A DNA stretch of 64,000 nucleotides from Ancylobacter polymorphus (GTDB lineage Bacteria > Pseudomonadota > Alphaproteobacteria > Rhizobiales > Xanthobacteraceae): contig NZ_CP083239.1 in the NCBI RefSeq assembly GCF_022836935.1, positions 4,106,001-4,170,000 of the forward strand. The letters are read 5' to 3'. Shown piece by piece: positions 42,512 to 52,156 of the stretch. A program made the translations under genes and the position numbers. The notes below the pieces were generated by a model, which ran no database searches, was not told the origin of the DNA, and worked only from the letters and a program-made list of their open reading frames with translations. Every line of letters begins with the position of its first letter. Within the stretch, counting starts at the first letter, position 1.

Positions 42512-43960
42512 TCAGCCCGCGAGATAGTCGGTGAGGACCGCGCGGGCGCCCTTCGCCCATAGCGCGCGCAGCGCCTGCGCGAAAGCCACCACGACCTCCG
42601 GGTCGCTGCCGAGATCGCCATAGACCTCGCTCATGGCGAGCCAGACCGCCGGATCATCCTTGGCCAGTTGCGCGCGAACCGTCAGTTCGCCCCAGTTGGG
42701 ATCGTTCGGCGCGATCGCCGTGCCGGCGTCGCTCGTCCCGGCGCAGTAGCGGCACCACAGGGCGGATTCGAGAATCAACCCCAGCGGCAGCCGTCCGGCG
42801 GCGCGATTGTCGCGGATCGAGGGGACGATGAATTTGGGCTGGCGGTTGGAGCCATCGAGGCAGAGGCGGCGCACCGTGTCCGCCACTTCCGGGTTGGCGA
42901 AGCGCTCGCGGATGACGGCGTAATAGTCGTGGAGATCGGTGTCCGGCACCGGGGGAACGATGGGGATGATCTCCTCGCGCTCGACCTTGTCGAGGAAGGC
43001 GGAGATGAGCGGCTCTTCCATCGCCTCATGCACGAGATCGACATCCATCAGCCCGCCGGGATAGGCGATGATGGCGTGGCCGCCATTGAGGATACGGATC
43101 TTCATCGCCTCATAGGCGTGCACCTGCTCGGTGAAGACCACACCGACCTTTTCCAGTGCCGGGCGACCGGCGGGGAAATGGTCTTCCAGCACCCATTGCC
43201 GGAACGGCTCGCAGGTGACAGGCACCGGATCGTCGAGCCCAAAGGCCGCCGCCATGGCCCGCTCGCGCGCGCCGGTGGCGGGGGTGATACGATCCACCAT
43301 GCCATTGGGAAAGGCGACATTGGCCTCGACCCAGGTGGCGAAGTCGGGGTCGGACAGCCGCGCCAGCCCCACCACCACCTGCTGCGTCACATGGCCGTTG
43401 CCGGGAAGGTTGTCGCAGGACATCACGGTGAAGGGCGGCACGCCGGCCGCGCGGCGCCGCTTCAAGGCAGCGAGAATGGCGCCGAACGCCGTCTCCGGCG
43501 CGTCGGGGCTGGCGGCGTCGGCCTGGATATCCGGCGCGCCGGTGTCGAGCCGGCCGGCGGAATCCATGAAATAGCCGCCCTCGGTCACGGTGAGGCTGAC
43601 GATGCGGATTTCCGGCCGCGCCATGGCGGCGATGAGCGCCCCATTGCCACGCTCCACGGGCAGAAAATCGATCATCGCACCAATGCGCCGGGCCCGCCGC
43701 CCGGTGGGATCGAGTTCGATCACCGTGGACAGGCAGTCCTGCGCCTTCAGCGCGTCGCGCATCGCCGCATCCGCCGGGCGCACCCCGGCGCCGATGATCG
43801 CCCAATCATGCCCCTCGCCGAGGGCGAAAAGATCGTCGAGATAGACCGCCTGATGGGCGCGGTGGAAATTGCCGAGGCCGATATGGACGATGCCCGGCGT
43901 CAGGCGGGTGCGGTCATAGGCGGGGAGCGCGGGGGCGGACGGATGGGCAGGGGTCGTCAT
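42512..43960 (-). CDS. mtlK: Mannitol dehydrogenase family polyol 2-dehydrogenase
   Basis: 482-residue polyol-specific long-chain dehydrogenase. The N-terminal cofactor region is GIVHIGLGNFHRAHQAVYLDDL, followed by LTVTEGGYF. The catalytic motif KIRILNGGHA holds the active Lys, Asn and His of the family. It oxidises mannitol or D-arabitol to fructose or D-xylulose with NAD, without metal. It lies between the ABC ATPase and fructokinase genes, matching the smo/mtl operon arrangement known in Rhodobacter. Confidence 0.9.
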   Translation of the reverse strand: MTTPAHPSAPALPAYDRTRLTPGIVHIGLGNFHRAHQAVYLDDLFALGEGHDWAIIGAGVRPADAAMRDALKAQDCLSTVIELDPTGRRARRIGAMIDFLPVERGNGALIAAMARPEIRIVSLTVTEGGYFMDSAGRLDTGAPDIQADAASPDAPETAFGAILAALKRRRAAGVPPFTVMSCDNLPGNGHVTQQVVVGLARLSDPDFATWVEANVAFPNGMVDRITPATGARERAMAAAFGLDDPVPVTCEPFRQWVLEDHFPAGRPALEKVGVVFTEQVHAYEAMKIRILNGGHAIIAYPGGLMDVDLVHEAMEEPLISAFLDKVEREEIIPIVPPVPDTDLHDYYAVIRERFANPEVADTVRRLCLDGSNRQPKFIVPSIRDNRAAGRLPLGLILESALWCRYCAGTSDAGTAIAPNDPNWGELTVRAQLAKDDPAVWLAMSEVYGDLGSDPEVVVAFAQALRALWAKGARAVLTDYLAG

Positions 43961-44054
43961 GTCTCAGGTCTTCCGGTTGTCGCACCGCTCAGGCAGGCGA
44001 CGTTGAAGGCGCGGCCGGTGAACGGCCGTAATCTCGGGACGCAGGCGGCGGGGG

Positions 44055-45062
44055 TCAGCCGGCCGGCACCAGCGCCTTGCCCGCCGTATCGAAGCGGTGG
44101 AGCTTGTCGGCCTGCGGGGCGAGGCTCACCCGCGCGCCATGGCGCAGCGGCACGTCGCCGCCCACGCGGACATTGATCTGGCCGACGCCTTCGACCTCGA
44201 CTTTCAGGAAAGTGTCGGAGCCGAGATGCTCGCACAGGCCGACCGTGCCCTTCCACGGCCCGTCCCCGGCGAGGTCGATGTGCTCGGGGCGGATGCCGAG
44301 CGTGTGCGCGCCATGCTTCTGCGCCTCGGCTCCCTCGATCAGGTTCATCTTCGGGCTGCCGATGAAGCCGGCGACGAACAGGTTGGCGGGGGAACGGTAG
44401 AGTTCGAGCGGGCTGCCGACCTGCTCGATGCGGCCGGCATTCAGCACCACGATGCGATCGGCCATGGTCATGGCCTCCACCTGGTCGTGGGTGACGTAGA
44501 TCATCGTGGTCTTGAGTGTGTGGTGCAGTTCGGAGATTTCCTGCCGCATCGAGACACGCAACGCCGCGTCGAGATTGGACAGTGGCTCGTCGAACAGGAA
44601 CGCCGCCGGCTCGCGCACGATGGCGCGGCCGATGGCGACGCGCTGGCGCTGGCCGCCGGAAAGCTGGCTCGGCTTGCGGTCGAGATAGGGGGTGAGGTTC
44701 AGCACCTTCGCCGCCGCCTGCACCTTGCGTTCCTGCTCCTCGGCGGAAACCCCGGCCATGCGCAGCGGGAAGGCGATGTTCTTGCGCACGCTCATATGCG
44801 GATAGAGCGCGTAGCTCTGGAACACCATGGCAAGGCCGCGCCGCGCCGGCGGCAGCTTGGTTGCGTCCTTGCCATCGATGGAAATGGTGCCGGACGACGT
44901 GTCCTCCAACCCGGCGATCAGGCGCAGCAAGGTGGACTTGCCGCAGCCCGAGGGGCCGACGAACACCACGAACTCGCCATCGGGGATAACGAGGTCGATC
45001 CCCTGGATGATGGAGACGCCGCCAAAGGACTTGCGGACCTCGGAAAGAACGATCTCGCCCAT
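44055..45062 (-). CDS. smoK: Sorbitol/mannitol ABC transporter ATPase (SmoK-like)
   Basis: 335-residue MalK-type ATPase. Walker [51 protein letters not shown] and [13 protein letters not shown] are in order, then a TOBE domain after [11 protein letters not shown]. It lies 10 bp after the second permease gene. It is more than half identical in motif wording to the ATPase at 33191 but belongs to the separate mannitol/sorbitol system. Confidence 0.92.
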   Translation of the reverse strand: MGEIVLSEVRKSFGGVSIIQGIDLVIPDGEFVVFVGPSGCGKSTLLRLIAGLEDTSSGTISIDGKDATKLPPARRGLAMVFQSYALYPHMSVRKNIAFPLRMAGVSAEEQERKVQAAAKVLNLTPYLDRKPSQLSGGQRQRVAIGRAIVREPAAFLFDEPLSNLDAALRVSMRQEISELHHTLKTTMIYVTHDQVEAMTMADRIVVLNAGRIEQVGSPLELYRSPANLFVAGFIGSPKMNLIEGAEAQKHGAHTLGIRPEHIDLAGDGPWKGTVGLCEHLGSDTFLKVEVEGVGQINVRVGGDVPLRHGARVSLAPQADKLHRFDTAGKALVPAG

Positions 45063-45072
45063 AAGTCTCTCC

Positions 45073-45903
45073 CTATTTCACGGCGCCGAAGGTTAGCCCG
45101 CGCACGAGCTGCTTCTGGCTGAACCAGCCCAGGATCATGATGGGCGCGATGGCCATGGTGCTGGCCGCGGACAGCTTGGCGTAGAACAGCCCCTCGGGGC
45201 TCGAATAGCTGGCGATGAAAGCGGTGAGCGGCGCGGCATTGGCCGCCGTCAGGTTCAGCGTCCAGAAGCTCTCATTCCAGGCGAGGATGACGTTGAGCAG
45301 CAGCGTCGAGGCGATGCCCGGCACCGCCATGGGCGTCAGCACATAGAGGATTTCCGAGGACAGGGTGGCCCCGTCCATACGCGCCGCTTCCAGTATCTCG
45401 CCGGGGATTTCCTTGAAGTAGGTGTAGAGCATCCAGACGATGATCGGCAGGTTCACCAGGGTGAGCACGATGACGAGGCCGGTCTTGGTGTCCAGCAGCC
45501 CGGTGTCGCGTGCGAGCAGATAGAGCGGCACCAGCACGCCCACCGCCGGCAGCATCTTGGTGGACAGCATCCACATCAAGAGGTCCTTGGTGCGCTTGCC
45601 CGGCACGAAGGCCATGGACCACGCCGCCGGCACGGCGATGACGAGGCCGAGCACGGTCGAGCCGAGCGAGATCACCACCGAGTTCCAGAAATGCGCGAGG
45701 TAATCCGAGCGCTGGTTCACCGTCTCGTAGTTTTCCAGCGTCCAGTCGAAGAACAGGAAGGACGGGTGGGAATTGATCGCCTCGCCCTCGGTCTTGAACG
45801 AGGTGAGGAAGGTCCACAGGATGGGGAAGAAGATCAGCAGCGCCACGCCCCAGGCGAGAAGGGTGACGGCGGCCTTGCGGCCTTTCGAGACCTCGCGTGC
45901 CAT
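45073..45903 (-). CDS. smoG: Sorbitol/mannitol ABC transporter permease 2 (SmoG-like)
   Basis: 276-residue permease with six transmembrane segments. The EAA loop is [28 protein letters not shown]. The protein ends [12 protein letters not shown], as MalG-type polyol permeases do. Its start follows permease 1 by one base. Confidence 0.9.
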   Translation of the reverse strand: MAREVSKGRKAAVTLLAWGVALLIFFPILWTFLTSFKTEGEAINSHPSFLFFDWTLENYETVNQRSDYLAHFWNSVVISLGSTVLGLVIAVPAAWSMAFVPGKRTKDLLMWMLSTKMLPAVGVLVPLYLLARDTGLLDTKTGLVIVLTLVNLPIIVWMLYTYFKEIPGEILEAARMDGATLSSEILYVLTPMAVPGIASTLLLNVILAWNESFWTLNLTAANAAPLTAFIASYSSPEGLFYAKLSAASTMAIAPIMILGWFSQKQLVRGLTFGAVK

Positions 45904-45904
45904 C

Positions 45905-46777
45905 TCATGCCTCCAGATTCTTGCCGATCATCCGCATCAGGAAGATCGCGACGATGTTGGCGAGAAGAACCGCGACGATGCCGCCGGCCGAGCCGAGGCC
46001 GACATCGAATTGCAGCATGGACTGCATGTAGACGAGGAAGGTCAGCGTGGTGGACGCCGTGCCCGGCCCGCCATTGGTGGTGACGAGAATTTCGGCGAAG
46101 ACCGACAGGAGGAAGATGGTCTGGATCAGCACCACCACCGTCATCGCCCGCATCAGATGCGGCAAGGTGAGGTGGACGAAGCGCCAGACCGGGCCGGCCC
46201 CGTCCATCTCGGCCGCTTCCATCTGCTCGCGGTCGAGGCTCTGCAGCGCGGTGAACAGGATCAGCGTCGCGAAAGGCAGCCACTGCCAGGCGACGATGGC
46301 GGTGATGGAGGCGAGCGGCGCCGTGGCGAAGAAGTCGATGGGTTGCAGGCCGAGCGCGCGGGCCAGCGCGGCAAAGAGCCCGTTCACTGGGTTCATCAGC
46401 ATGTTCTTCCACACCAGCGCGGAAACGCTCGGCATAACGAAGAACGGGGCGATGACGAGGATGCGCACGATCCCCTGCCCCCACATCGGCTGGTCGAGCA
46501 GCACCGCTAGCGCGATGCCGCCGACGACGGTGATGACCAGCACGCCGAGGACGAGGGTGAGCGTGTTCACCAGCGCCGGCCAGAACGCGGGGTCGGTGAA
46601 GAAGTAATGATAGTTTTCGAAGCCGGTGAATTCTTCCGTCCCCGGCATCAACAGGTTGAAGCGCAGGAAAGAGAAATAGATGGTCATGCCCAACGGCACG
46701 ATCATCCACAGGAGCAGCAGCAGCACCGCCGGGGTCAGCATCAGCCGGCCGGCCATGCGCGAGGCTTGCGTCGCCAT
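45905..46777 (-). CDS. smoF: Sorbitol/mannitol ABC transporter permease 1 (SmoF-like)
   Basis: 290-residue permease with six transmembrane segments beginning LMLTPAVLLLLLWMIVPLGM. The EAA loop is QMEAAEMDGAGPVWRFVHLTLPHLM. ATG 46777 has GGGAGG upstream (reads GGGAGGCCCCAG on the minus strand); the longer open frame from 46900 is Gly/Arg-rich and not family-like. Confidence 0.9.
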   Translation of the reverse strand: MATQASRMAGRLMLTPAVLLLLLWMIVPLGMTIYFSFLRFNLLMPGTEEFTGFENYHYFFTDPAFWPALVNTLTLVLGVLVITVVGGIALAVLLDQPMWGQGIVRILVIAPFFVMPSVSALVWKNMLMNPVNGLFAALARALGLQPIDFFATAPLASITAIVAWQWLPFATLILFTALQSLDREQMEAAEMDGAGPVWRFVHLTLPHLMRAMTVVVLIQTIFLLSVFAEILVTTNGGPGTASTTLTFLVYMQSMLQFDVGLGSAGGIVAVLLANIVAIFLMRMIGKNLEA

Positions 46778-46926
46778 CTGGGGCCTCCCTTGACGGAGCC
46801 GGCCATCGGCGCCGCGCGCCGGGGGCTCGAAAGCGGAACGAATGATGAGGGCGGCGCCTGTCGCGCCGACGCCGTGCCCTTCAGGCTTGCGCCCGGGCAA
46901 AACTCCCTTGCGGGGGGAGGTCCCGA

Positions 46927-46976
46927 CACGGCGCCGGAGCGGGAGACACCTGCGCCGTGCCGGGAAACAGCCCGGC
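46927..46976 (-). terminator. Tandem GC hairpins after the binding-protein gene
   Basis: CACGGCGC / GCGCCGTG (46927-46934, 46952-46959) and GCCGGG / CCCGGC (46959-46964, 46971-46976), within the 259-bp gap between the binding-protein and permease genes. Probably an mRNA-stabilising or partial terminator element. Confidence 0.4.
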
Positions 46977-47036
46977 GCGGGCGGGCGCCGGGCGGGCCTT
47001 CGGGGGCGCCGCCTGCGCGGCTGCCCCGGGGAGCGT

Positions 47037-48359
47037 CTACTTCTTGGGGTAGCCGGCGCGGGTCATCTCACGGCTGGTGAGCGCCTGCGCGGCGGCCAGC
47101 GCCTGGTCGGCGGTGGCGGTGCCGGCAAGCGCGGCCGAGAACTGCTGGCCCACCGCCGTGCCGATCGCCTGGAACTCCGGAATGGCGACAAACTGACCGC
47201 CCGTATAGGGCACCGGCTTGTCGGACGGCTTCTGGGTGTTGGCGGCCTCGATAGCGGTCAGCGTCATCTGCGCGAAGGGCGCGACCTTGAGATAGTCAGG
47301 GTTCTTGTAAAGTGAGGTGCGCGTGCCCGGCGGCACATTGGCGATGCCGTCCTTCTCCGCCACCAGCTTCATATAGGCCGGCGAGGTCGCCCAGGCGACG
47401 AAGGTCTTGGCAGCTTCCGCCTTGGACGTGGTCGCGGGAACAGCGAGGTTCCATGACCACAGCCAGTTGCCGTGGTTGGACCCACCCTTGCGCACCGGCG
47501 AGGGCGCGAAGCCCACCTTGTCGGCGACCTGCGATTCCTTGGGGTCGGAGATGAAGGACGCCGCCACCGTGGCGTCGATCCACATGCCGCACTTGCCGGT
47601 CTGGAACAGCGCGAGATTCTCGTTGAAGCCGTTGGAGGAAGCGCCGGGAGGGCCGTACTGCTTCATCAGGCTGAGATAGGTGTCGAGCGTCTTCTTCCAC
47701 TCGGGGCCGTTGAACTGCGGCTTCCACTCCATGTCGAACCAGGCGCCGCCCATGGAATTGTTCATGGAGGTGAGGAACGCCATGTTCTCGCCCCAGCCGG
47801 CCTTACCGCGCAGGCAGATGCCATAGATGCCGGCGCTCTTGTCGGTCATCTTCTGGGCGGCCTCCGCGATGAAGTCCCAATCGGGATTCTCCGGCATTTT
47901 CAGCCCCGCCTTCGCCAGAAGGTCGGTGCGGTACATCAGCATGGAGCTTTCGGCGTAGAAGGGCACAGCGTGCAGCTTGCCGTCGACGGTGAGGCCCTGG
48001 GCCACCGGCGGCAACAGGTCCGCCTGATCATAATCGGCGCCGAGGTTTTCCAGCGGCATGAGCCAGCCCTGCTTGGCCCAGATCGGCACTTCGTAATTGC
48101 CGATGGTCAGCACGTCGTACTGGCCGCCCTTGGAGGCGATGTCGGTGGTCACGCGCTGGCGCAGCACGTTCTCTTCCAGCGTCACCCAATTGACCTTGAT
48201 GTCGGGGTGAAGGGCGTTGAATTCGGGGGTGAGGCGCTGCATGCGGATCATGTCGCCATTGTTCACGGTGGCGACGGTGATGGTGGTCTGCGCCGAGGCC
48301 GAACCCATCAGGGCCAGCAAAAGCGAGGCGCCCGCGAGGGGGCGGAATGTCACGGTCAT
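47037..48359 (-). CDS. smoE: Sorbitol/mannitol ABC transporter substrate-binding protein (SmoE-like)
   Basis: 440-residue periplasmic binding protein. Signal peptide about 1-22 (LLLALMGSASAQ). The mature protein begins TTITVATVNNGDMIRMQRLTPEF, with YDVLTIGNYEVPIWAKQGWL and HAVPFYAESSMLMYRTDLL, the wording of sorbitol/mannitol binders. GGGAGGACAG precedes ATG 48359. Its own promoter region (48360-48608) carries tandem TATGRGCAAATA repeats, probably bound by the SorC regulator encoded just upstream. Confidence 0.9.
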   Translation of the reverse strand: MTVTFRPLAGASLLLALMGSASAQTTITVATVNNGDMIRMQRLTPEFNALHPDIKVNWVTLEENVLRQRVTTDIASKGGQYDVLTIGNYEVPIWAKQGWLMPLENLGADYDQADLLPPVAQGLTVDGKLHAVPFYAESSMLMYRTDLLAKAGLKMPENPDWDFIAEAAQKMTDKSAGIYGICLRGKAGWGENMAFLTSMNNSMGGAWFDMEWKPQFNGPEWKKTLDTYLSLMKQYGPPGASSNGFNENLALFQTGKCGMWIDATVAASFISDPKESQVADKVGFAPSPVRKGGSNHGNWLWSWNLAVPATTSKAEAAKTFVAWATSPAYMKLVAEKDGIANVPPGTRTSLYKNPDYLKVAPFAQMTLTAIEAANTQKPSDKPVPYTGGQFVAIPEFQAIGTAVGQQFSAALAGTATADQALAAAQALTSREMTRAGYPKK

Positions 48360-48382
48360 GGCTGTCCTCCCGTTCGGCGTTC

Positions 48383-48413
48383 TATGAGCAAATAATCGCC
48401 GTATGGGCAAATA
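48383..48413. promoter_or_regulatory. Tandem operator TATGRGCAAATA x2
   Basis: TATGAGCAAATA (48383-48394) and TATGGGCAAATA (48402-48413), 11 of 12 bases equal, 19 bp apart, 24 bp before the binding-protein start. Likely target of the SorC-family regulator at 48609. Confidence 0.55.
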
Positions 48414-48608
48414 CTCACGCGCACCCCGGCGAGCGTCAAGCGTTTTCGATGCTGCAACCGCGAAGAAGGCGGTTCGCCTTCCTTCGGAAGCTTAGCAAAT
48501 TCTGGTATTATATCAGGAGTTTACGCTGCTTAGCGCGCGTTCCCGCCGCCGCTTCGGCGCACGGCCGATGCGGAAGGTGGCGCACATGCGCGGCGGACGC
48601 CCCGCCGC

Positions 48609-49562
48609 TCAGCCGGCCAGAATCCCGGCAGCGGTCGGCTCGTCGGTCACGAGGCCGTTGATGATGCCGGAGGTCAGCGCCGCCCGCAGGGCGACGATCT
48701 TGGCGGCGCCGGCGGCGATGCCGATCACCGGCCGCGACGGCGTCGCGATCTCGACCCGCACGCCGGTGAGACGGGCATTGAGCGCGAGGTCGAGATAGCG
48801 CCCCTGGCGATCATAGATCCACCCGGCGACCTCGCCGGCGGCACCGGCGTTCTGGATCTCGTGCAGTTCGTCGGCGGTGAGGAAGCCGTCGGTCATCAGC
48901 GGCGCGTCCTCGCTCATCTGGCCGACGCCGACAAAGGTCACGTCCGCCGCCTGCGCCAGTTCCCGCACCTTGCGCACCGCGCCGAGCGACTGGAGCGTGC
49001 GGTTCTCCTCAACCGAATCGACCAGCACCGGCACCGGCATCGGGTAGTGCGGCGCCCGCACCTTCTCGGCGAGGCGCATGATGACCTCAAAATAGGAGGC
49101 CGAGCCGTCGAGCGCGATGTTGCCGAGCAGCGAGACGAGCCGGTGCTGCGGCGCCTCCACCGCGCCGAGCGCGTCCACCATGCCGCGCAGCGCCCGCCCC
49201 GTGCCCAGCGCAATGACGCGCGAACCGCTCTCCGCCAGCACGCGCTCCATCTCCTCCGCTGCCGCCGGGGCGATAGAGCGGACGGGATCGCGCGACGGGC
49301 CGAGGCCAGGCATCACCCGGCAGCGCACGAGGCCGAAACGTTCGCGCAGCGCCGCTTCCAACTCGACGCAACGGGCGAGATGATGGTTGAGCCGCACATG
49401 GATGAGCCCCGCCCCGACCGCCCGGCTGACAAGGCGCTGCGCGCGCTGGCGCGACAGCCCCATCTCGGCGGCGATCTGGTCCTGAGTCAGGCCGCCGACA
49501 TAATAGAGCCAGGCGGCACGAGCGGCCTGGTCGTCAATCGGTGCATCGAGGTCGCTCGTCAT
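48609..49562 (-). CDS. SorC family regulator of the mannitol/sorbitol operon (SmoC-like)
   Basis: 317-residue regulator. The helix-turn-helix AWLYYVGGLTQDQIAAEMGLSRQRAQRLV is followed by the SorC effector domain (SRVIALGTGRALRGMVDAL, and the terminal AAGAAKIVALRAALTSGIINGLVTDE). ATG 49562 overlaps the stop of the HAD gene by four bases. It is paralogous to the regulator at 32169. It is expected to sense a phosphorylated or free polyol and control the transporter operon through the tandem repeats at 48383-48413. Confidence 0.87.
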   Translation of the reverse strand: MTSDLDAPIDDQAARAAWLYYVGGLTQDQIAAEMGLSRQRAQRLVSRAVGAGLIHVRLNHHLARCVELEAALRERFGLVRCRVMPGLGPSRDPVRSIAPAAAEEMERVLAESGSRVIALGTGRALRGMVDALGAVEAPQHRLVSLLGNIALDGSASYFEVIMRLAEKVRAPHYPMPVPVLVDSVEENRTLQSLGAVRKVRELAQAADVTFVGVGQMSEDAPLMTDGFLTADELHEIQNAGAAGEVAGWIYDRQGRYLDLALNARLTGVRVEIATPSRPVIGIAAGAAKIVALRAALTSGIINGLVTDEPTAAGILAG

Positions 49563-50257
49563 GCTCGGTTCGCGTCTGCCGCGCCGGCCGGCGCGTGGAA
49601 AAGGTCGGCCCTCGCCACCCGGAGGGACGCGAAGCTGTCGAAACGTCGGTGCGGAATTACCCCGTCGGGAAGCGGCATGTCCATCGCGGCGAAATGGCCG
49701 CCGCCGACGAAATGCCAAACCTCCATGCCGGCGGCAAGTCCGGCCGCCACCCCGGCCGCGCTGTCCTCCACCACCACGCAGGCGGCGGGGTCGGCGCCCA
49801 TCCGCGCAGCGGCGTGCAGAAACAGGTCCGGCGCTGGCTTGCCGCGCGCGACCTCGGAGGCGGTGAAGGCCCGGCCGGCGAACACCCCGTCGAGGCCGAC
49901 GAGGCGCAGCGAGGCAGCAAGGCGCGGCGGGCTCGACGAGGTGGCAAGACAGAACGGGACGTTGAGCACTGCCAGCGCCTCCACCGCCCCCGGCATCGGC
50001 AGCAACCCGGCCTCGAAGGACGCCAGCAGGCGGTGGCGGTAGTCATCCTCGAAGGAGGCGGCAAGCTCCGTGCCGAAGCGCGCCCTCACCTCGGCGCGGA
50101 TGACGGTATGGGCACGGCCGATGAAATGACGCGCCACGAAGGCCAGGTCGACGGCGATGCCGTGACAGGCGAGCGCGTCGATCAGCGCGCGGGCAGCGAG
50201 CACCTCGCTGTCGATCAGAACGCCGTCGCAATCGAAGATGAGGAGCGCGGGCCGCAT
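49559..50257 (-). CDS. HAD-family phosphatase of the polyol operon
   Basis: 232-residue haloacid-dehalogenase-like hydrolase. Motif I is FDCDGVLIDSE with nucleophile and acid Asp, motif II FCLATSSSP, motif III Lys in VARGKPAPDLF, and motif IV VVVEDSAAGVAAG. It resembles beta-phosphoglucomutase-like and sugar-phosphate phosphatases. HAD genes also occur in known smo operons. A detoxifying role on phosphorylated polyols is plausible. Its stop overlaps the start of the SorC regulator gene. Confidence 0.85.
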   Translation of the reverse strand: MRPALLIFDCDGVLIDSEVLAARALIDALACHGIAVDLAFVARHFIGRAHTVIRAEVRARFGTELAASFEDDYRHRLLASFEAGLLPMPGAVEALAVLNVPFCLATSSSPPRLAASLRLVGLDGVFAGRAFTASEVARGKPAPDLFLHAAARMGADPAACVVVEDSAAGVAAGLAAGMEVWHFVGGGHFAAMDMPLPDGVIPHRRFDSFASLRVARADLFHAPAGAADANRA

Positions 50258-50312
50258 GCGAGCGGTCTAGCCCTCTGCCCGCCCGCCGTCCAGCGGCGGC
50301 TTATGTGCGGGC

Positions 50313-51275
50313 TCAGGCGGGCTTGGGCAGCAGCCGGCCGCGCAATAGCTGCCAGAAGCTGTGCGCGGAGGCGAGCGTGACCACGCCAGTGGCGAGGGCG
50401 AGCAGGAAGGGCGCCAGCAGCGCCAGGGCGCCCGTCTCGCCGCGTCCCACCAATTGCAGCGTCGCCGTGGCCAGCGCGGTAAGGCCGAAGGTGAAAGCCC
50501 AATAAGCCGGCGATAGCGGCTGGCGCAGGATCCACGGCAGCAGCCGGGCGATGAGCAGCAATTGCAGCAGCCCGTAGCCAAGCAGCGCCCGGGCGAACAT
50601 ATCCGGTCCGCCATTGGTCAGGCTGAGATTGGTGACAGCGCCAACCACGGGCGGGGCGAGTTGGATGCCAAGTGTCGGCCGCTGCGCCGGCGCCAGCGCC
50701 GCTCCGTGCTGGAAACGGTTCAGCAGAACGGATTCCATCGCCAGCCAGGAGAACAGGCCGGCGCCGAAGGCGAGTTGCCCCCAGTCGCGGAAGCCGAGCA
50801 CGCCGCAGGCGGTACCGGTGACAAAGCTGCCCGCCACAAGCGGCAGATACATCACCGGCGTCGCCGCCGCCGGATCGCGCTCGCCGCGCCACAGATCGCC
50901 CGTCCGCCAGATGCCGAAGCCTACGGTAAAGGCGGCACCGGCCAGGAGGAGCACGACGGCTACGTCCCGCGCATAAGGCGCCGCGCCGATGCTGACCAGC
51001 AGTGTCGCCACGCCGGCGAGCCCGACGAAGCCGGACTGGACGGGATGGCCGAGTTCGGCAATCGCCGCCGGGCGGGCGAGCCCCCATTTCAGCACATAGA
51101 GCAGCAGCAGCACCGCCCAGACGAGGGCGCCCGTCGCCATGACCGCCTCGCCGATGAAGGATGGCACGCCCCAGATGTGATGCGCCGCGCGCCAGCTTCC
51201 GCCCAGCCCGCACAGGCCGAGCACCATGCCGAAGAAGGAAACCGGCACAATCGGCAAAACGCGGCTCTCCCGCAT
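50313..51275 (-). CDS. SLAC1/TehA-type (TDT family) transporter
   Basis: 320-residue membrane protein with about ten hydrophobic segments. PVSFFGMVLGLCGLGGSWRAA near the N-terminus and the PALVAGSFVTGTA-like helix (LPLVAGSFVTGTACG) are typical of the tellurite-resistance/dicarboxylate transporter family. Members move anions such as malate, sulfite or nitrate. It is the last gene of the sulfide-responsive operon, so sulfite or thiosulfate export is a reasonable guess. ATG 51275 gives the family-like start. Confidence 0.83.
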   Translation of the reverse strand: MRESRVLPIVPVSFFGMVLGLCGLGGSWRAAHHIWGVPSFIGEAVMATGALVWAVLLLLYVLKWGLARPAAIAELGHPVQSGFVGLAGVATLLVSIGAAPYARDVAVVLLLAGAAFTVGFGIWRTGDLWRGERDPAAATPVMYLPLVAGSFVTGTACGVLGFRDWGQLAFGAGLFSWLAMESVLLNRFQHGAALAPAQRPTLGIQLAPPVVGAVTNLSLTNGGPDMFARALLGYGLLQLLLIARLLPWILRQPLSPAYWAFTFGLTALATATLQLVGRGETGALALLAPFLLALATGVVTLASAHSFWQLLRGRLLPKPA

Positions 51276-51306
51276 GGCGCACTCCCCCGGCACTGGTAAA
51301 CGCTCG

Positions 51307-51723
51307 TCAGACCTTGCGCTCGGCGAGAAGCCGCGCCGCCCACATGCCCGCAAGCATGGCGGGCACGAAAGCCAGCGTGCCCGGCGCCGCGAGGCTGAGC
51401 GCCGTGAAGGCCGGGCCCGGGCAGAAACCACCCAGCCCCCATCCTATGCCGAACAGTGCCGGCCCGACGATCAGCCTTGCGTCGATATCGGTACGGGTCG
51501 GCAGCTGGAAGCGCGGGGCCAGCAACGGCCTCTCGCGCGCCAGCACCAGCCGGAAGCCGATGAAGGCGACCAGCACCGCCCCACCCATGACGAAGGCGAG
51601 CGAGGGATCGAACGTGCCGGCGAGGTCGAGGAAGTTCAGCACCTTGGCCGGGTTGCTCATGCCGGACACGATGAGCCCGACGCCGAAGAGCAGGCCGAGG
51701 GCGAGATTGACGAGGATCGACAT
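51307..51723 (-). CDS. YeeE/YedE family protein (C-terminal half type, DUF6691)
   Basis: 138-residue membrane protein with four hydrophobic segments. LLFGVGLIVSGMSNPAKVLNFLDL and GIGWGLGGFCPGPAF are the family signatures; Cys101 lies in the second. It pairs with the gene four bases upstream to make the two halves of a YeeE-type sulfur-compound (thiosulfate) transporter. ATG 51723 comes after GGAGGCTGAG. Confidence 0.87.
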   Translation of the reverse strand: MSILVNLALGLLFGVGLIVSGMSNPAKVLNFLDLAGTFDPSLAFVMGGAVLVAFIGFRLVLARERPLLAPRFQLPTRTDIDARLIVGPALFGIGWGLGGFCPGPAFTALSLAAPGTLAFVPAMLAGMWAARLLAERKV

Positions 51724-51727
51724 CGCC

Positions 51728-52156
51728 TCAGCCTCCAATCACATGGCGCGCGACATAGACGGTGGCGAAGCCCGCCGCCATGAACACCCCTGTGGCCATG
51801 AGGGAGCGCGGCGACAGCCGCGCCAGCCCGCACACGCCATGGCCGGACGTGCAGCCCGAACCCCATACCGAGCCGAAGCCGACCAGCAGGCCAGCCACCG
51901 CCATCAGCACGAGATTGGACGACACGGTCTGCACCACGCCTTCGCCGGTCACGGCGGCATAGAGCAGAGGCGCGGCGACCAGACCGACAATGAAGGCGAG
52001 GCGCCCGGCCCACAGCCTGTCGCCATAGGGCGGAAACAGCCGGCTGGCGATGCCGCTGATGCCGGCGATCCGCCCCTCCGTCAGCAGCAGCAGCACGGCG
52101 CTGAGCCCGATCAGGACGCCGCCGATGAAGGAGGCCAGCGGTGTGAACGTAGTCAT
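51728..52156 (-). CDS. YeeE/YedE family thiosulfate/sulfur transporter half
   Basis: 142-residue membrane protein with four hydrophobic segments. [27 protein letters not shown] and [25 protein letters not shown] hold the two conserved cysteines (102 and 109) thought to relay sulfur species in this family. It overlaps the start of the ArsR-type regulator gene's end by four bases. In BigR operons this pair accompanies the persulfide dioxygenase. Confidence 0.88.
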   Translation of the reverse strand: MTTFTPLASFIGGVLIGLSAVLLLLTEGRIAGISGIASRLFPPYGDRLWAGRLAFIVGLVAAPLLYAAVTGEGVVQTVSSNLVLMAVAGLLVGFGSVWGSGCTSGHGVCGLARLSPRSLMATGVFMAAGFATVYVARHVIGG

